A stretch of DNA of 64,000 nt, from positions 652,097 through 716,096 of the forward strand of contig NW_003215582.1 in the NCBI RefSeq assembly GCF_000006405.1, written 5' to 3'. The DNA comes from Perkinsus marinus ATCC 50983 (lineage: Eukaryota > Perkinsozoa > Perkinsida > Perkinsidae). The position numbers were made by a program, and so were the translations under genes. Below are positions 33,847 to 46,119 of the stretch, piece by piece. The notes below the pieces were generated by a model. That model made no database searches. It saw nothing but the letters and a program-made list of their open reading frames with translations, and had not been told where the DNA came from. Each line of letters starts with the position of its first letter. The first letter of the stretch is position 1.

Positions 33847-36841
33847 CTAGTCTCTCACGACGTAGTGACCATGATACTGTTGTTGTTGATAATGATGATA
33901 GTGGTGATTATTGTATGGGCCAGTGAGCACTCCTGAGCGTAGTAGTGATGCAGGAGATGATGCCACTGTGCTCGGAGAGGCTGCTGCGCCTCGACGAGAT
34001 CCTAAATATCGAAAGGTGTGTGATAGAAGGATGACGGACATGCTCACTAGGCAAGGCATGAGATGCCGTAATAGGCTTCTCAACGGGCTCACTCTGAACC
34101 CACACTGTGAACCAATCGACATCAGGATGAGGGGGGCATGGGGGGATGTCCCTTATCTCATCCTCTCGAACACCTGACAACAACCGGAAACTTAGCCATG
34201 AAAGCGATGACCAAGGAACTTGAAACCGCTGACTTCACAAACCATAATCCTTAGGATAGGACAAACAAAGTCTTGCTAGTGCGGAGGGAAGATCTTGTGC
34301 ATGTCAGGTTCCCTCAGCCGAGCTCAGAAGTTTCCTCACTGTACGACTATCAATGGAAATTTCGCTAAATTTCCTCAGAATACCCCCTCACTGTCATCAG
34401 CAAGCCCAGGAAACTTATATCAGCGTAGAAGGCCTACCAATTTTAATGTTGGTGCGTTCATGACTATAGACGAGTAAATTCTGGCAGAGTGCTCCAAGTC
34501 GGAAGAGTAATCCACTTAGACGATACCAAGGGAAGGTTATGCACCTACAACCTCCACAATGCGGTGTGCCCCGATGGCTGTCTGATGAGGGATGGTGCTT
34601 ACGTGCACAGTGTACTACGTAGCTCCTTCCTCTCACGCAGCACGACGATTTGGAATACAGCGACAACGAAATAGAGAAGGGCCGTGAAGACCATGGTCAT
34701 CATCAACAGACCGACCCAGTCTCTTAGTAGTAGGCCACAAAGGAGGAACACTCGGAGCCAATCGAGAACGATTGCCAGTAACTGATAAACGTCATCATAG
34801 TAGCGATGATAATGATGACAGACCTCCTGCATGAAGTACGGCTTCAACGCTAGACTAGCGACATGGCAGAATGATGCAGGATGGAATACTTCAAACAAAT
34901 ATGAGAATGTCTTCTTGTGAGACGTTAATTCCCATGACTTCACACGTTGACGGAACAATACCTAAGCCACCAATACCACAAAAGTATCAATGATAGTAGT
35001 AGTAGGCAGTACCGTCCAGGAATCAGGTGCATAAGTAGGAACGACGGCTTGAGCACAGGATATGATCTTAGAGTTGTCCCTTTTACGGAGCAGTGATAGC
35101 CCCATGTACCTGTACAACGGTTTAGGTATCCATGAAGACCATCTTTAGTTACATATCCTCGCCATTGAAGACCGTATCATGCTCATAGAAAACCTCATCT
35201 AGAGCTTCTCGGTCCCAAAGGGCGATGGCACCATGACATGACAAACACCTGGCAAACTCTCGAGCCACATCATAGACCTGCTGCTGCTACTACCTAGACA
35301 TGGTAGCCTGTAGTAACTTGTGGACTGCAGCCATCTTATACTCCACATCTTGACACCTAACCAGAAGGTTCGGCCGCCCATCTGGCGATGCAGCTGTGAT
35401 CGGGAAGTGCACCTGACCAAGGCTCCTCACAGACGTATGAAAGAACCCAATGCCCCACAGCTTTTATGCTATGGTCCTTTTCAAGATGCTCCTGGGGGAT
35501 ATGAAGATCTGGAGGCAGGGGGACATCATCATCAATGATGACTGCAAACCTGATGGGGCAACCCTCTTCCACTGCCCTATCGCTAAGCCTACCTAAAGTC
35601 CTTAACTCTAGAATACCGCGAGAGGAACGGTATCCAATACTTGTTGCACCAGTAGAAGGCGAAGGTCTTATTACCTTCAGGAATGTATAAGTAATTGATA
35701 TCAGGATGGACCTAACATCCAACCTAGCGCGGCGGTCTCTACCAACTGCTCACCTGCTGAACAGCCCACTGTGTATGGTCCTGTGGGCAGAGGCTTGGTC
35801 CGTTGTCACAGACAAAGATGTGACCAGGAGGAAACACCATCATAGCTGATCGTAGTGTGGTAGTAAAGGTATCGAAACGCTCCGCTGTCATCGTGGACAT
35901 ATGGCAGGCGACCATCAGGCAGCAATCTCTGGTCATTGACTGGTTCATAACCTGAAAAGGGAGGAGTAGCAGCTCCCCATGGTCAACATCATCGTGGCCG
36001 TGCTCGGACGTACAAAGTCAGCGGTGACCGTATCCTCGCTGCTGTCGCGACTGATGTTGAGGTCCACCGCCTCGTCACCAACGTTATGAATACCCATTGG
36101 GGAGGCGTGGTCTTCCTCGTACCCACGACCCTCCTCCAACCCTTCGTTAGCTACTTCATCGACTGCTATCTTCATAGCAACCTGACAGAATACTCATCTT
36201 CACAATCGATGAAAATGAGCCCACCTGAAGGTGTCGACTGAACACCGGCGCTCTTGGCCACTTCACCACACAGCAGGCTATAAGGAAGAGGAAGGTGTCC
36301 AATATGACGTCAATAAAAATAAGGAGGTCCAACCATGACGACATACGCCAAATAGATATGTTCCCAAAGAGAGCATCCAATGCCTGAAGTCGACACTAGA
36401 TGCTTCTACCGAGGGGACCACACTGATAGACGTACCGTTCGTTTGCTCTTCATCTGTTGTGGTGAGAAATATATTATCAGGTAGAGCGTAATAATTATAA
36501 GTAATAGGAAGAATATGTTCAGAAGGATGGTCCGGAAGCGTTGCTTGGTGAGGAAGGTGGTCAGCTTCTGTTCCCTCAGTTCCTTCCACTGCCTCAGTCT
36601 CCTCCTCCAAGCGTTACTCTCATACCGCTTCCTAGGGTCTCTTGATCGTAGCTGTGATCTCCTATACGGACCATGCTCAGATCAGCGCCGTATTGCATGC
36701 ACCTACACTTTGCTGTCCATTAGCCCAGCACTCCCACCAACGCTGTCATATGGTCCTGAGCCTAGAGGTGTCGATGAGTGATGACCAGATGATGATGTGT
36801 GAGGGACCGGCGAGAAGGCTGAAGGCAGCACTATTCACCAT
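33847..36841 (-). CDS. Family-2 glycosyltransferase, membrane-bound, copy B
   Basis: Paralogue of copy A with the same order of parts. A proposed start MVNSAAFSLLAG (36841) splices to SGPYDSVGGSAGLMDSK, then LRSRDPRKRYESNAWRRRLR and a signal-anchor helix (ILLNIFFLLLIIITLYLIIY). A second helix is WLDLLIFIDVILDTFLFLIA. The catalytic part has DCCLMVACHMSTMTAERFDT, FVCDNGPSLCPQD, VIIDDDVPLPPDLHIPQEHL, CQDVEYKMAAVHKL, CHGAIALWDREALDE, then FRQRVKSWELTSHKKTFSYL. The tail is Ser-rich and then His/Tyr/Gln-rich (NNHHYHHYQQQQYHGHYVV) and unrelated to copy A's tail. Its first exon is inferred. Confidence 0.75.
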
Positions 36842-37140
36842 CGCATGTGCCGGTCTACCCGCAAAGCTCCTCGGTGTCGCTCTAGGAGTGATAGCAGTAG
36901 TGGCAGTAGGAGCAGCAGACCCCATCTGGTGACTGTAGACGGAACTTAGATCGTATCTACCATTGCGAATGCAGCCGAATTGAGGAACACAGATGGCGTT
37001 ACGCTGTGCCAGATATAGAGGAGGTATCACTATCGGCCTTGTACGCTAGCTGTGCCTCCTCATCCCATCTCAGCTCTATCTGAGCTCTCAGGTACCTGCC
37101 ACATATGCTGGCTATAATGACCGTTTGGAAACCTTCCGTC

Positions 37141-38155
37141 TCACGCTCGCTTCTCAGGGAGCTCAACAGCCATCTTGGCCAGACCCTCCGCCTTCTCCTT
37201 GCGGAGGTTGATGTCGACATGACGGAGTATGAGCTCAGCCACGAACCAGAAGATGACAATAAGGACCACACCAGCGATGAGGCCTCTCATCGCCACTATG
37301 TTGGAAGGGGATACACTGTAGTCATTGTTGCCTAGGGAGAAACGTCGTGCGAAACTAGAGGGGGAGGAAGGCCGTACAGTAAGAGCCATCGAGGATATCA
37401 GCACAGTTCATGGTAACCACCACAGGTGAGTGGTCTGTCCTACGACCAACAAGGATATCACACTGGAGTGGTACAGCACCGTAGGCCTCATCATCATCGA
37501 GGCTCGAGGGGTCAGGGCATCTGATAGCGGACAATGATGTAAGATCGAGACGTATTTGAGCACACCTCCGTGATGAGCCCGATACATGGCATGTGTTGCC
37601 GCAGTAATCTAGTGAGTAACAAACAATGTCGGTCTCGTGATGGGCTCTAGACGGTATCACGCACTTGCCACGACTGAACGCTAAGCATACTGGCTCGACA
37701 GTAGAGGGGGCTCACCGTTCATTCAAGTTGGAGTTCTCAGACACCGCGAAACCGTTCTCTGCTATGATGGCCACAGCAGCGGTTCTGTAAGGAAGGGAGA
37801 CCTACAGAGTTGTGATCAGATCAAGGGAAATGGCTTGTGTACAGACCTGGCAACGAGGGCCGTCTGGGACCTCTAGGCTCGCGGCAAAGGTGTGAGCTAA
37901 CTGTGGACATTCGTATATTGGGTATATGCCAATGCTTTCCTCGACTACCCATGAGTATCTAATGTGGTACAGGAGGGTATGGTGGCTAGTGCTAGAGGCT
38001 CACCCCCATGACCACCAAGTACAGGCTGTTCCTAGACTGATGGTGAGGGCTATGAAAAGGACTATGATACGTGTTATTATTGGGCAAAGGGATGGCTTTT
38101 GGACTCGGGGCACCTTCAACGGAGCACGGCCTGTCTCCTCAGTTGCTCCTACCAT
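37141..38155 (-). CDS. Two-TM Cys-rich membrane protein, copy 2
   Basis: Paralogue of the gene at 30.9-32.1 kb. It starts MVGATEETGRAPLKVPRVQK, with helix ITRIIVLFIALTISLGTACT-WWSWG. The luminal part shares spacing and Cys with copy 1 (YSWVVEESIGIYPIYECPQL, GPRCQ, ETDIVCYSLDYCGNTCHVSG, CPDPSSLDDDEAYGAVPLQC). The second helix is MRGLIAGVVLIVIFWFVAEL followed by ILRHVDINLRKEKAEGLAKM and a stop at 37141. It directly precedes glycosyltransferase B, as copy 1 precedes copy A. Confidence 0.65.
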
Positions 38156-38619
38156 ACAACGGTTGGATACTATTAGAGTAAGGACTACTGCAGCCAATAT
38201 ATACTTCTGACCAGCACTCAACCCAACACTCCTGGTACCGTTGTGGCCTAAGGCTGAATGAAGTCTGTCCCGGCCTTCGATGATGTTTTCGTGAACATGC
38301 GCTCAAAAACATTTCGCTCCACTCAATATAAGCGCATGATGAAAAGCGCGCGCCCAACAATATGATCGAAATCGTCTCTACACTTCCCATCGCAATAAGA
38401 CGACCTTCCAAGTGATTTTAACAGTGTGACTTGGAGATGCATCCAATTTCAGCTTTGATGCCGAGGACTACTCCAAAGTCAGGCTACTGGGGTAGGAGGC
38501 GATCAGTAAAAGCGGACTGCCAACAATGATCCACACTTCGAACACCGTCATCACAGCCATTACCCTCTTTAATTCATTTTCCCACTGGCCCATTGGCCTC
38601 GGTATCCCCTCGATCTGCA
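38156..38619. other. Divergent promoter region
   Basis: About 465 nt between the minus-strand membrane protein and the plus-strand cathepsin C array. No convincing frame or repeat is seen; it must contain promoters for both directions. Confidence 0.45.
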
Positions 38620-41600
38620 ATGGTCAACTTGATCGTATTTGCTATCCTCCTCGTAGGACTTGCTGATCTCCCTTTGCACTGCACTATTGAAGATGTTCAA
38701 GGTTAGCAATGAGCCTAACCACTCACGTATTGCTAGTGTTTTCTAGGCTGGTGGCAGTTGTATCTACTGAAAGGCCCTGTACCAAGCTGGAATGGTAAGG
38801 AAGAGCAGGACAGCTTCTGTGGGTATACTCCCATCAATAGCAACGAGGCCAACATAGCCCGTGGCAATCAGGTACTCACTCCATCATTCACTGTTGGCAT
38901 GCTCCTGCTATGGTAGATACAACAGCTCATGGATGCATCAGCGCTGAGTGGTCTCGATGGACTAACGTCACACACTACTGAGAGGATACTGAGTACCCTT
39001 AGTGCCGATCTCTCGCACATAAAGCAATCACCAAGCCTTAGATATGACTCTGTCATCGAGCCCTGTCGTCGACTTGAATCTCTCAATGGACCAGGATGTC
39101 AGTGGTGATGGTGTGCTTCGGGACCATCATCTGAAGGTAGGCCTTCCCCAAACTGTCTGGAAGAGGACTCGTATCAGGTATTGGATATTAGCGGTGCATA
39201 CAGAGGCAGCTGGTCTGTCGGCTACGATGAGGGTCTCGTGCTGAAGAACCTAGTCCTGAGTAAGCTCGACGTGCCTAGGCCCAGCTCACCTTCCGATTTT
39301 AGACAACAGCGCGGTGCCGCGGCACTTGGTGGCCTTCTTCCGCTATCGCTGCCTCTCTGGGAGTAGCCATTGTGGGGACTATGCAGACTTTGAAGATGAG
39401 TAAGGAGGCTGGGCTATTGTGGGCGATGATTGCGGTTTGCAGGTTCGGCACCACTCAGGGCTATGAGTCGCTATGTGGTCAGACTCTGATAGGATGGTGG
39501 AGCTCGCGTAGCGGAGCGAAGCAAGGATGCTTTTGGATGAGAAAGAAGAGTGATGAGGAAGCGAATAAAGTGAGCTACTCTCTGAGGGTATCAAGTTGCC
39601 TTAAAGCGCCCGATAGGTCCATAGTGTGGCAGTCCTACCAGGGTCTATGACACCGTCTGCATTCATAACCCTGAGGGGGAGAAGGCGGAAGGCTAGCATT
39701 ACCCGGTGAGGCCTTACGAGCTTACAGGCGCGTGTCAGCTACTCTCTGAACAACGGTTGTGTCGGTCTGACCTTGGACGCATTTCTCTTCAGGGCTCGTG
39801 CAATTGCTCTGATGACGAGGAGTGGTAGTAGTGGTCTATTAGATGACGTAAGCTGGGGCGGCCAACTCCTCCCCATTGGGCGCTCTCAGATCAATGTAGA
39901 TGAGGACACCGAGGGGTATGCTAGGTTCAAGGGCAGGTAAGCAGGGAGTAATAGTGAACAGTGCCTTAGTGTGGTTCCGATCAGGTATCATGTCTTAGCT
40001 GATGGCGCGTATACAGAGGACAGCTACGCCGAGGAGGTCAGAGAGCTCGTCTTTGCAGTGGCCAAGCTAGGCTACTCAGGCACCCACCAAATACCCTCCA
40101 CAGCCTATAGACGAGGCCTGTATGAGTACTAATAGCATTGAGGATGCCGACCTCGTGGCGTCCCTGCCAAAAGCGTATGATTTCCGTGATGAAGTTCCGC
40201 ATTTTGGAAGTACTATGACGACTCTTGACCTCTTGACTAGGGCTTGCTCTCAGATCTAGAGTCTCAGCAGATGCTATGTGGCAGCTGCTATGCGATAGGT
40301 GCGGTGTCGGCCCTTCAAACTGCCATTGCTCGGCAGTTCCAACTTCTTGGGATGGACCTGCCCGACGACTGGGGTCTGTCCGTCCAGGGGGTGAGCGGGA
40401 AGAGTCACCATCTCGTGGTGCCACTCAGTAGCTCTGCTTAGGCTTTATCGTGCGGTTATGCTTCTCAAGGATGCAACGGTGGATTTCCTGGTGAGAGTGT
40501 TGGAGAGAGGTATGTGAGACAGTAGCATTATGGCAGGTATCATGGCATTCGACCTGACTGTCCAGGGTGTACCTCGAGCTTCCTGCATGCCGTAAGATGG
40601 GGCCTCACTGTGTGTGTGTTGATCGAACTCGTGTCTTACTCGATATTGTCGTGACGCATAGCATTGATCCCTCCCCGGCCTGATTGGCGGTGAGTAGCCA
40701 ATGTTGTGGCAGGTATCAGGGGACTCCCGAAGCTTGTGACCGATCATGCTATAGAGATTCCACCAAATTGTGGTATGCCAAGGATTTCGCATACGTTGGT
40801 AGGTTCAGCTCAGCAGCTCCTGACTTGAGAGTGGCTCTTCCTTAGGGGGCTTCTACGGTCGTTGTAGTGAGGCCCAGATGAGGCAGCATATAATGCAGTA
40901 GGATGGGGCCTGGTAGCGGTGGCTTCAGGGTTGTACTGTAGGCAAGGACCGGTCTCGGTGGCTGTGAATGCACAGAGCGACCTGCTCCCCAGACCACCTC
41001 ACAATATCACAGGCTTGGATGCTGGGGTACCCTATGGGACGGAGCACACAGTGATTGGGGAAAATTCCGTGAGCAAGTTGGTTGGATTTCTGCACGCATT
41101 GGTTTTTGTGGGAAGGTAAGGGTGAAGGCCACACGCCTATTGCCCTCTCCTGGGAAGGATGTGTTGGGTGCTCATCTCCTTGTGGACACCAGCGGCTTCC
41201 GTACGATTAGTAATACAGTCAGCAACACGTCGTTGATACAGAAAGTTGAAGCAATAGGTAAGCACTACGCAACAGGTTATCGTTATGGTATTGCCTACAG
41301 CGCCCTCTAGTCGAGATCTCATTATAAGGGCGGCCTTAGCGAAAGGGGTCACTTCATGGCCTCAAGTGGCACATGAGATCACTCGCGTGCTCAAGTCAAC
41401 CGGCCTGGGGGAGTACCAACTTCACGAACCCCAATACCTCGGTAATATGAGTAGCATAACTAGTCCATAGTGTGAGCTTGTTTGTGCCCCGTGGGGTCGC
41501 TGATAGACTTCTAGGAAGGGTTGTGCGGAGCTGATCTACGGAGTTGTTGTGATTTGGCCAAGGTGGGGGTGTTAGGTATCGACCAGTGGGAGTACACCAA

Positions 41601-41997
41601 CCATGCACTGCTGGTCGTGGGGTGGGGATCTGAGATGGATCACAAGGCTGGCAAGGAGGTGGACTACTGGATAGCGCGCAACTCCTGGGGCGCCGACTGG
41701 GGTACCTTAGTGTTCTAACGGACAGGTCTTCATCAGCCTCACCCCTTCCAGGTCCCAACAAGGATGGGTATGTGAAGATACTCAGGGGAGTTAACTTTGG
41801 TGGTATAGAGAGACAGGCGGTTGCTATAACACCAGACCCTTGTAGAGGAGCTTTCAGAGGTAAGCCCCGAGTTACTGTCATGTGGGATGTGCGCTATCTC
41901 ACTCGTGCTAGAGCATATGGACCGTCACCTCCTCGAGACGAGAAGGTCGATATCATCGTTACCTCAGCCCATGCAAGCATGTTATACAGCAGTATAG
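38620..41997 (+). CDS. Cathepsin C / dipeptidyl peptidase I, copy 1
   Basis: Papain-family (C1A) lysosomal exopeptidase. The signal peptide is MVNLIVFAILLVGLADLPLH. The exclusion domain that gives dipeptidyl-peptidase specificity follows (CTIEDVQGWWQLYLLKGPVP, SFCGYTPINSNEANIARG, YRGSWSVGYDEG). The catalytic domain starts PKAYDFRDEVPHFG. It has SQQMLCGSCYAIGAVSALQ (active Cys), SCGYASQGCNGGFP, GGFYGRCSEAQMRQHIMQ, YTNHALLVVGWGS (His), YWIARNSWG (Asn) and DGYVKILRGVNFGGIERQAV. More than ten short introns are needed and several are only roughly placed. The proposed 3' exon gives a stop at 41995-41997. All catalytic residues are present, so it is probably active. Confidence 0.8.
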
Positions 41998-42123
41998 TGC
42001 TCATCTTATCAAGGGTCTTTGTGTTCCTAATAGAGTACGGTGGCGCCGGGGTGAGACCTGATCAATAGAGGGCATGAAGGGTCTCTTAGAGGGAGCGTCA
42101 GTGGAAGTTACTCTGCCTTGATA

Positions 42124-45100
42124 ATGCGATGGTTGGCTTCTGCCATTGCAACAGCAGTTGTAGTGAAACGAGTAGTGGCTGATTTGCCGAGCCATTGTAC
42201 TCGCGAGGACTCGCGAGGTGGTCTGTCGAGTGGTAGTGGTAGTAGGATTAATGGTCCTCGCTGTGTTAGGCAAGTGGCGACTGTATTTCTTGAAGGGCCC
42301 AGTGCCTGACTGGAGGGCTGATACTGGCGGCAACTTTTGCGGATATACAGCTATTAATTCTAACAAAGGCAATCTGGCTGTGGGCCAGAAGGTACTGGTG
42401 ACTCGTTCGGTTGTGCAGAGTAGTTGATCTCAGATCGATGAACTTATGCGGCGGGAAAGACCGACTAGTGAGGACTTTAATGAGATCCTTGGTAGGGGTA
42501 GTTGAAATACTTGTGTGACTATGTGTATAGGCATGTCCGTCGATGGGGAGCCAATAGAGATTGAACTGTCCCTATCACAGAAGATGGAAGACGTTTATGG
42601 GGAGAAGGATGCTCACCACTTGATGGTGGGCTTGTGGGTAGGGGCGCCCTCTAGCAGTCGGGTCTCAGGTGATGGATGCGGATGATAGCACACTGGAGTT
42701 GGGGCATTGGACCATGGGCTACGACGAGTTTATAGTACTTGATAACTTCAACCATCCTAGATCTAACGACAGTAAGCGGCTTGTCTAGTAACTAGACAGA
42801 ACACACTCGCCTCTGACTAGACTCTAGTTCTGTGTCCCTGTCTAGTCCCGAGGAAGATAGATTTGTTCGTTCACTACCGGTGTACAGGGGAGAGGGAATG
42901 CGGTGGAGTTGAAGACGCTGAGTCGCCGTAAGCGGCTGATCGTGCGGATGATAATTGCCTGCCTTGATTGAGATGTCAGGGATGGTACAACAGAGGGATA
43001 TGTTTCCTACTGCGGCCGAACGCTTGTTGGCTTCTGGTCCGCGATTGACGGGTCTAAGCAGGGCTGTGCTTGGGCGAGGAAAGTCGACGCAGAGGAGGCC
43101 AATAAGGTTAGGAGGGTTAGAGAATTGGGGATTCATATTGCTGCTGATGGTGTCTTAGGTACACAGCTTGGCAGTGTCTCATAGGGAGGGCGGCTCTGGG
43201 CATGCGACTAAGATATTAGCACCGGAGTTCGCTGTAATGGAGCCTATGAGGGACGTGGGGGAGGTCCAGCCTCATGTGAAGGGGGTAGGAGCAGCTGCGA
43301 GTCTTGTTGAGGGGATGTGTTTCCGGTCAGGTCGAGAGCCAACGACAACTGGGCTATACAGGAATGAAGGGGAAACGGTGAGGCCGGCAAGCTGCAGTGA
43401 TCCTGAGCTTCTGTATCGTAGNNNNNNNNNNNNNNNNNNNNNNNNNNNNNNNNNNNNNNNNNNNNNNNNNNNNNNNNNNNNNNNNNNNNNNNNNNNNNNN
43501 NNNNNNNNNNNNNNNNNNNNNATGGATGGTGTCAGCGCTCGGATCGGCACTTGAACTGTGCCAAACGGAGGAATATTCGAAGCTGATAATATCCTTGCAC
43601 CCTTCCTGAGGACGTACGAGCATCTACGACTTCAGGGACCATTACGGAGATTACGGCAGTAATCGAAGGCTCGAGAGATGAGCTTTTTTGGAGAGATTTG
43701 TGCAGGTCCAGTGAGGAGCCAAGGTCCCTGTGGGGGGTGCTATGCTATGGCTATTGCGGCTGCTGTACAAGGCGCTATATACAAGGACTTCAAGGCGATG
43801 GGAATCCCCATACCAGATGACTTTGAACTTTCTCCTCAAGGAGTAAGTGGTAAAATGGTGGCCCATCATGGACGGGGCATCGTCTGCCTCCTTTCAGATT
43901 ATTTCGTGTAGCTATACTGCTCAAGCCTGCAATGGAGGGTTCCCTGGTAGGCCTCGAGTGATTGTAGTAGAGCACTGTGGAAGTGTAGTACGCTAGGTTC
44001 AGTCGGTTTCGACCTACTCGTAACGGGTATAACAACAGAGCGATGCATGCCGTAGGGCACTGTTGTCCTACACGGTTGAGATTGCGGTTCTAAGATACGT
44101 GTCCGGCGATGGTAGATGCAAAGCCGAGTGTTTCAATGATGAGACGAAAGTGTGGTATGTCAAAGAAGGCACCTATAAAGGTAGAGTACTGCTTCAGCCA
44201 TAGTGTGCAGCAACATCAAATAACACTAGTATCAACAGTGTGTATGCTGGGCTTTCTCAGGGGGATTCTATGGTCGTTGTAGCATGGCGAGGATGATGCA
44301 GCATGTCTATGTGTAAGCATGTTGGAGAGGTAGTAGTGGAAGGCTGTGAGCTCAGGCATGGACCGATGCAAGTGGCGATAGAGGCCCCTAATGGTCTCAA
44401 CCCCACACTCTTTAATGATGTAGTATCACATGGAGTTCATCACGTGGAGTCTGACGGGAGTACAATGGATCTAGTAGGCGAAATAGGAAGGTTGGATGGC
44501 ATACAGTATTTCGTGACAGGTTGAAATTTATGTGGCTAATGCCCCTAAGGGCTTCATGGAAGTGCTCAACCATGTTCCTCTGCGAGATCATAATGTACTC
44601 CTCACTGAAAAGGACGAGGCTCTGCTACGTAAGAAGCTTATGAGGAGCTGCCATCGCCCTTGTCGTCCTGAATGACGAGCTTGCTCTGTTTCAGGGCATC
44701 TGAGCGTGGCACCAGGCAAGCAGCCAGAGGCGGACGGGGACGTACACTTGCGTATACACGGCTCCTTCGAAGCCGATAAGGAGACTCTCACCGAATCGTT
44801 GGAGTCTCTCCTCACGAAGTTCGGTAGAGGCTTCCGGATAGCAAAGGTTGAGGCCATTGGTGGGCTCCGCATGTGCTTGCTATATGTATCACAACATCAG
44901 TACCTCAGGTTATGACCATTGGGGCTACACTAACCATGCTCTGACCATTGTGGGTTGGGGAACTGAGACTGATTCCAACACAGGGGAGGAACTGCCTTAC
45001 TGGCTGGCTAGAAACTCCTGGGGTCCCAACTGGGGTAGTGCAGCACCGCCCATCACGTCGTTATGTTTTGTGGCTGTTAGGCCCGTTTGGAGACGGTCAT

Positions 45101-45205
45101 CTCAAACTGGAGCGTGGTGTTAACCTTGGGGGCGTGGAGGCTCAAGCGATGTCGTTCCTTCCGGACCCTTGTCGAGGAAGCTACCGATGTACCACCCTCC
45201 ACTGA
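42124..45205 (+). CDS. Cathepsin C / dipeptidyl peptidase I, copy 2 (contains assembly gap)
   Basis: Tandem paralogue of copy 1, starting about 130 nt after it. The signal peptide is MRWLASAIATAVVVKRVVAD. The exclusion domain reads KWRLYFLKGPVPDWRADTGG, NFCGYTAINSNKGNLAVG and GHWTMGYDEFIVLDNFNHPR. After the gap come SIYDFRDHYGDYG, SQGPCGGCYAMAIAAAVQGA (active Cys, with Gly where copy 1 has Ser), ACNGGFPG, GGFYGRC, YTNHALTIVGWGT (His), YWLARNSWGPNWG (Asn), LPDPCRGSYRCTTLH and a stop at 45203-45205. The 100 Ns hide the junction between exclusion and catalytic domains, so the gene model there is unknown. Confidence 0.75.
43422..43521. other. Assembly gap (100 N)
   Basis: Exactly 100 N, a usual placeholder for a gap of unknown size. 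It falls inside cathepsin C copy 2, a tandem duplicate, where short-read assembly commonly fails. Confidence 1.
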
Positions 45206-46119
45206 CCTACTCCTTTATGAGGCACGTTCTATATCAGATTATGTGGACATTTACATCGGTAATGGACGAGTGAATATAGCCGATTTACCAGAACATGTGC
45301 GTGTATGCTACCTTGAAACATGATCTATACGTGTTACTCTTATGTCACACTTTAGACCTCTTCATGCGTGTTTGGTTATCAACAGGACATCGGGAAGTGA
45401 TACGCTCGAATGAGCAGTGGGTTCCTAAGAGTTTCTGATCCGAATCCTTCTTGCAGTCTCCATTCTGCATTGGGATGCACCATAGTCTTGTTCAAGGGCG
45501 TGTATAGAGATGAGTAGCTACGATTCTTGCTCGATCGTCGATCTGAAGATGAATACATACTCACGTTGATGCGTAGTAGATATCTTCATTCTGCCCTAAA
45601 GGGATGCCCGAGTGAAACCTTTCAACGCAGGGAGAGCTACTGCATGCGTGCACATAGCAGAGAGTATCCCGGGCCCAATGTGACAGGCCTCACGATCTGC
45701 TTAAGTGACCGCAGAATCTCGCACCCACTAAATGCACAACATGAAACGGTCTCGAGCGGAGCGAAGCATGTGTTGGGAATAGTTTCCTTGTTATCAGCCG
45801 CAGCTTCTTGCAGTCGTTTGCCCATGTTCATTCGCCAATCGGGTTTCCGATATGTACAGAGGCAGATCAGGATGTATAGGTGGAACCGGCTAACGGCCAA
45901 CATGTTGCTCACCGGCAGCCGTTCTGAGGCTGGATCTTCGATGGCCTTGGTAGTGCTTTTGATACGGTTTTGGGTGTAGTGAGCCTGGTGGTATAGGTTA
46001 TTTGTGGTGCTGGTATTGGAGGCTTCTCTCTCGCGTCTCACGCGGTGGTATCCCCTAATGATTATGGGACCTCCTGTGGATGGCTTGGCGGCAGTAGTAA
46101 GAGCAACGAAGAGGATGAG
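45206..46119. other. Spacer with uncertain coding signal
   Basis: About 0.9 kb between cathepsin C copy 2 and the ankyrin gene. A 150-codon plus-strand frame (45527-45979) and a 134-codon minus-strand frame overlap here; neither resembles a known protein. The word gcggagcgaagca at 45757-45769 also occurs at 39512-39524 in cathepsin C copy 1. A frame just before the ankyrin start (GAGIGGFSLASHAVV) may be an upstream exon. Confidence 0.35.
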
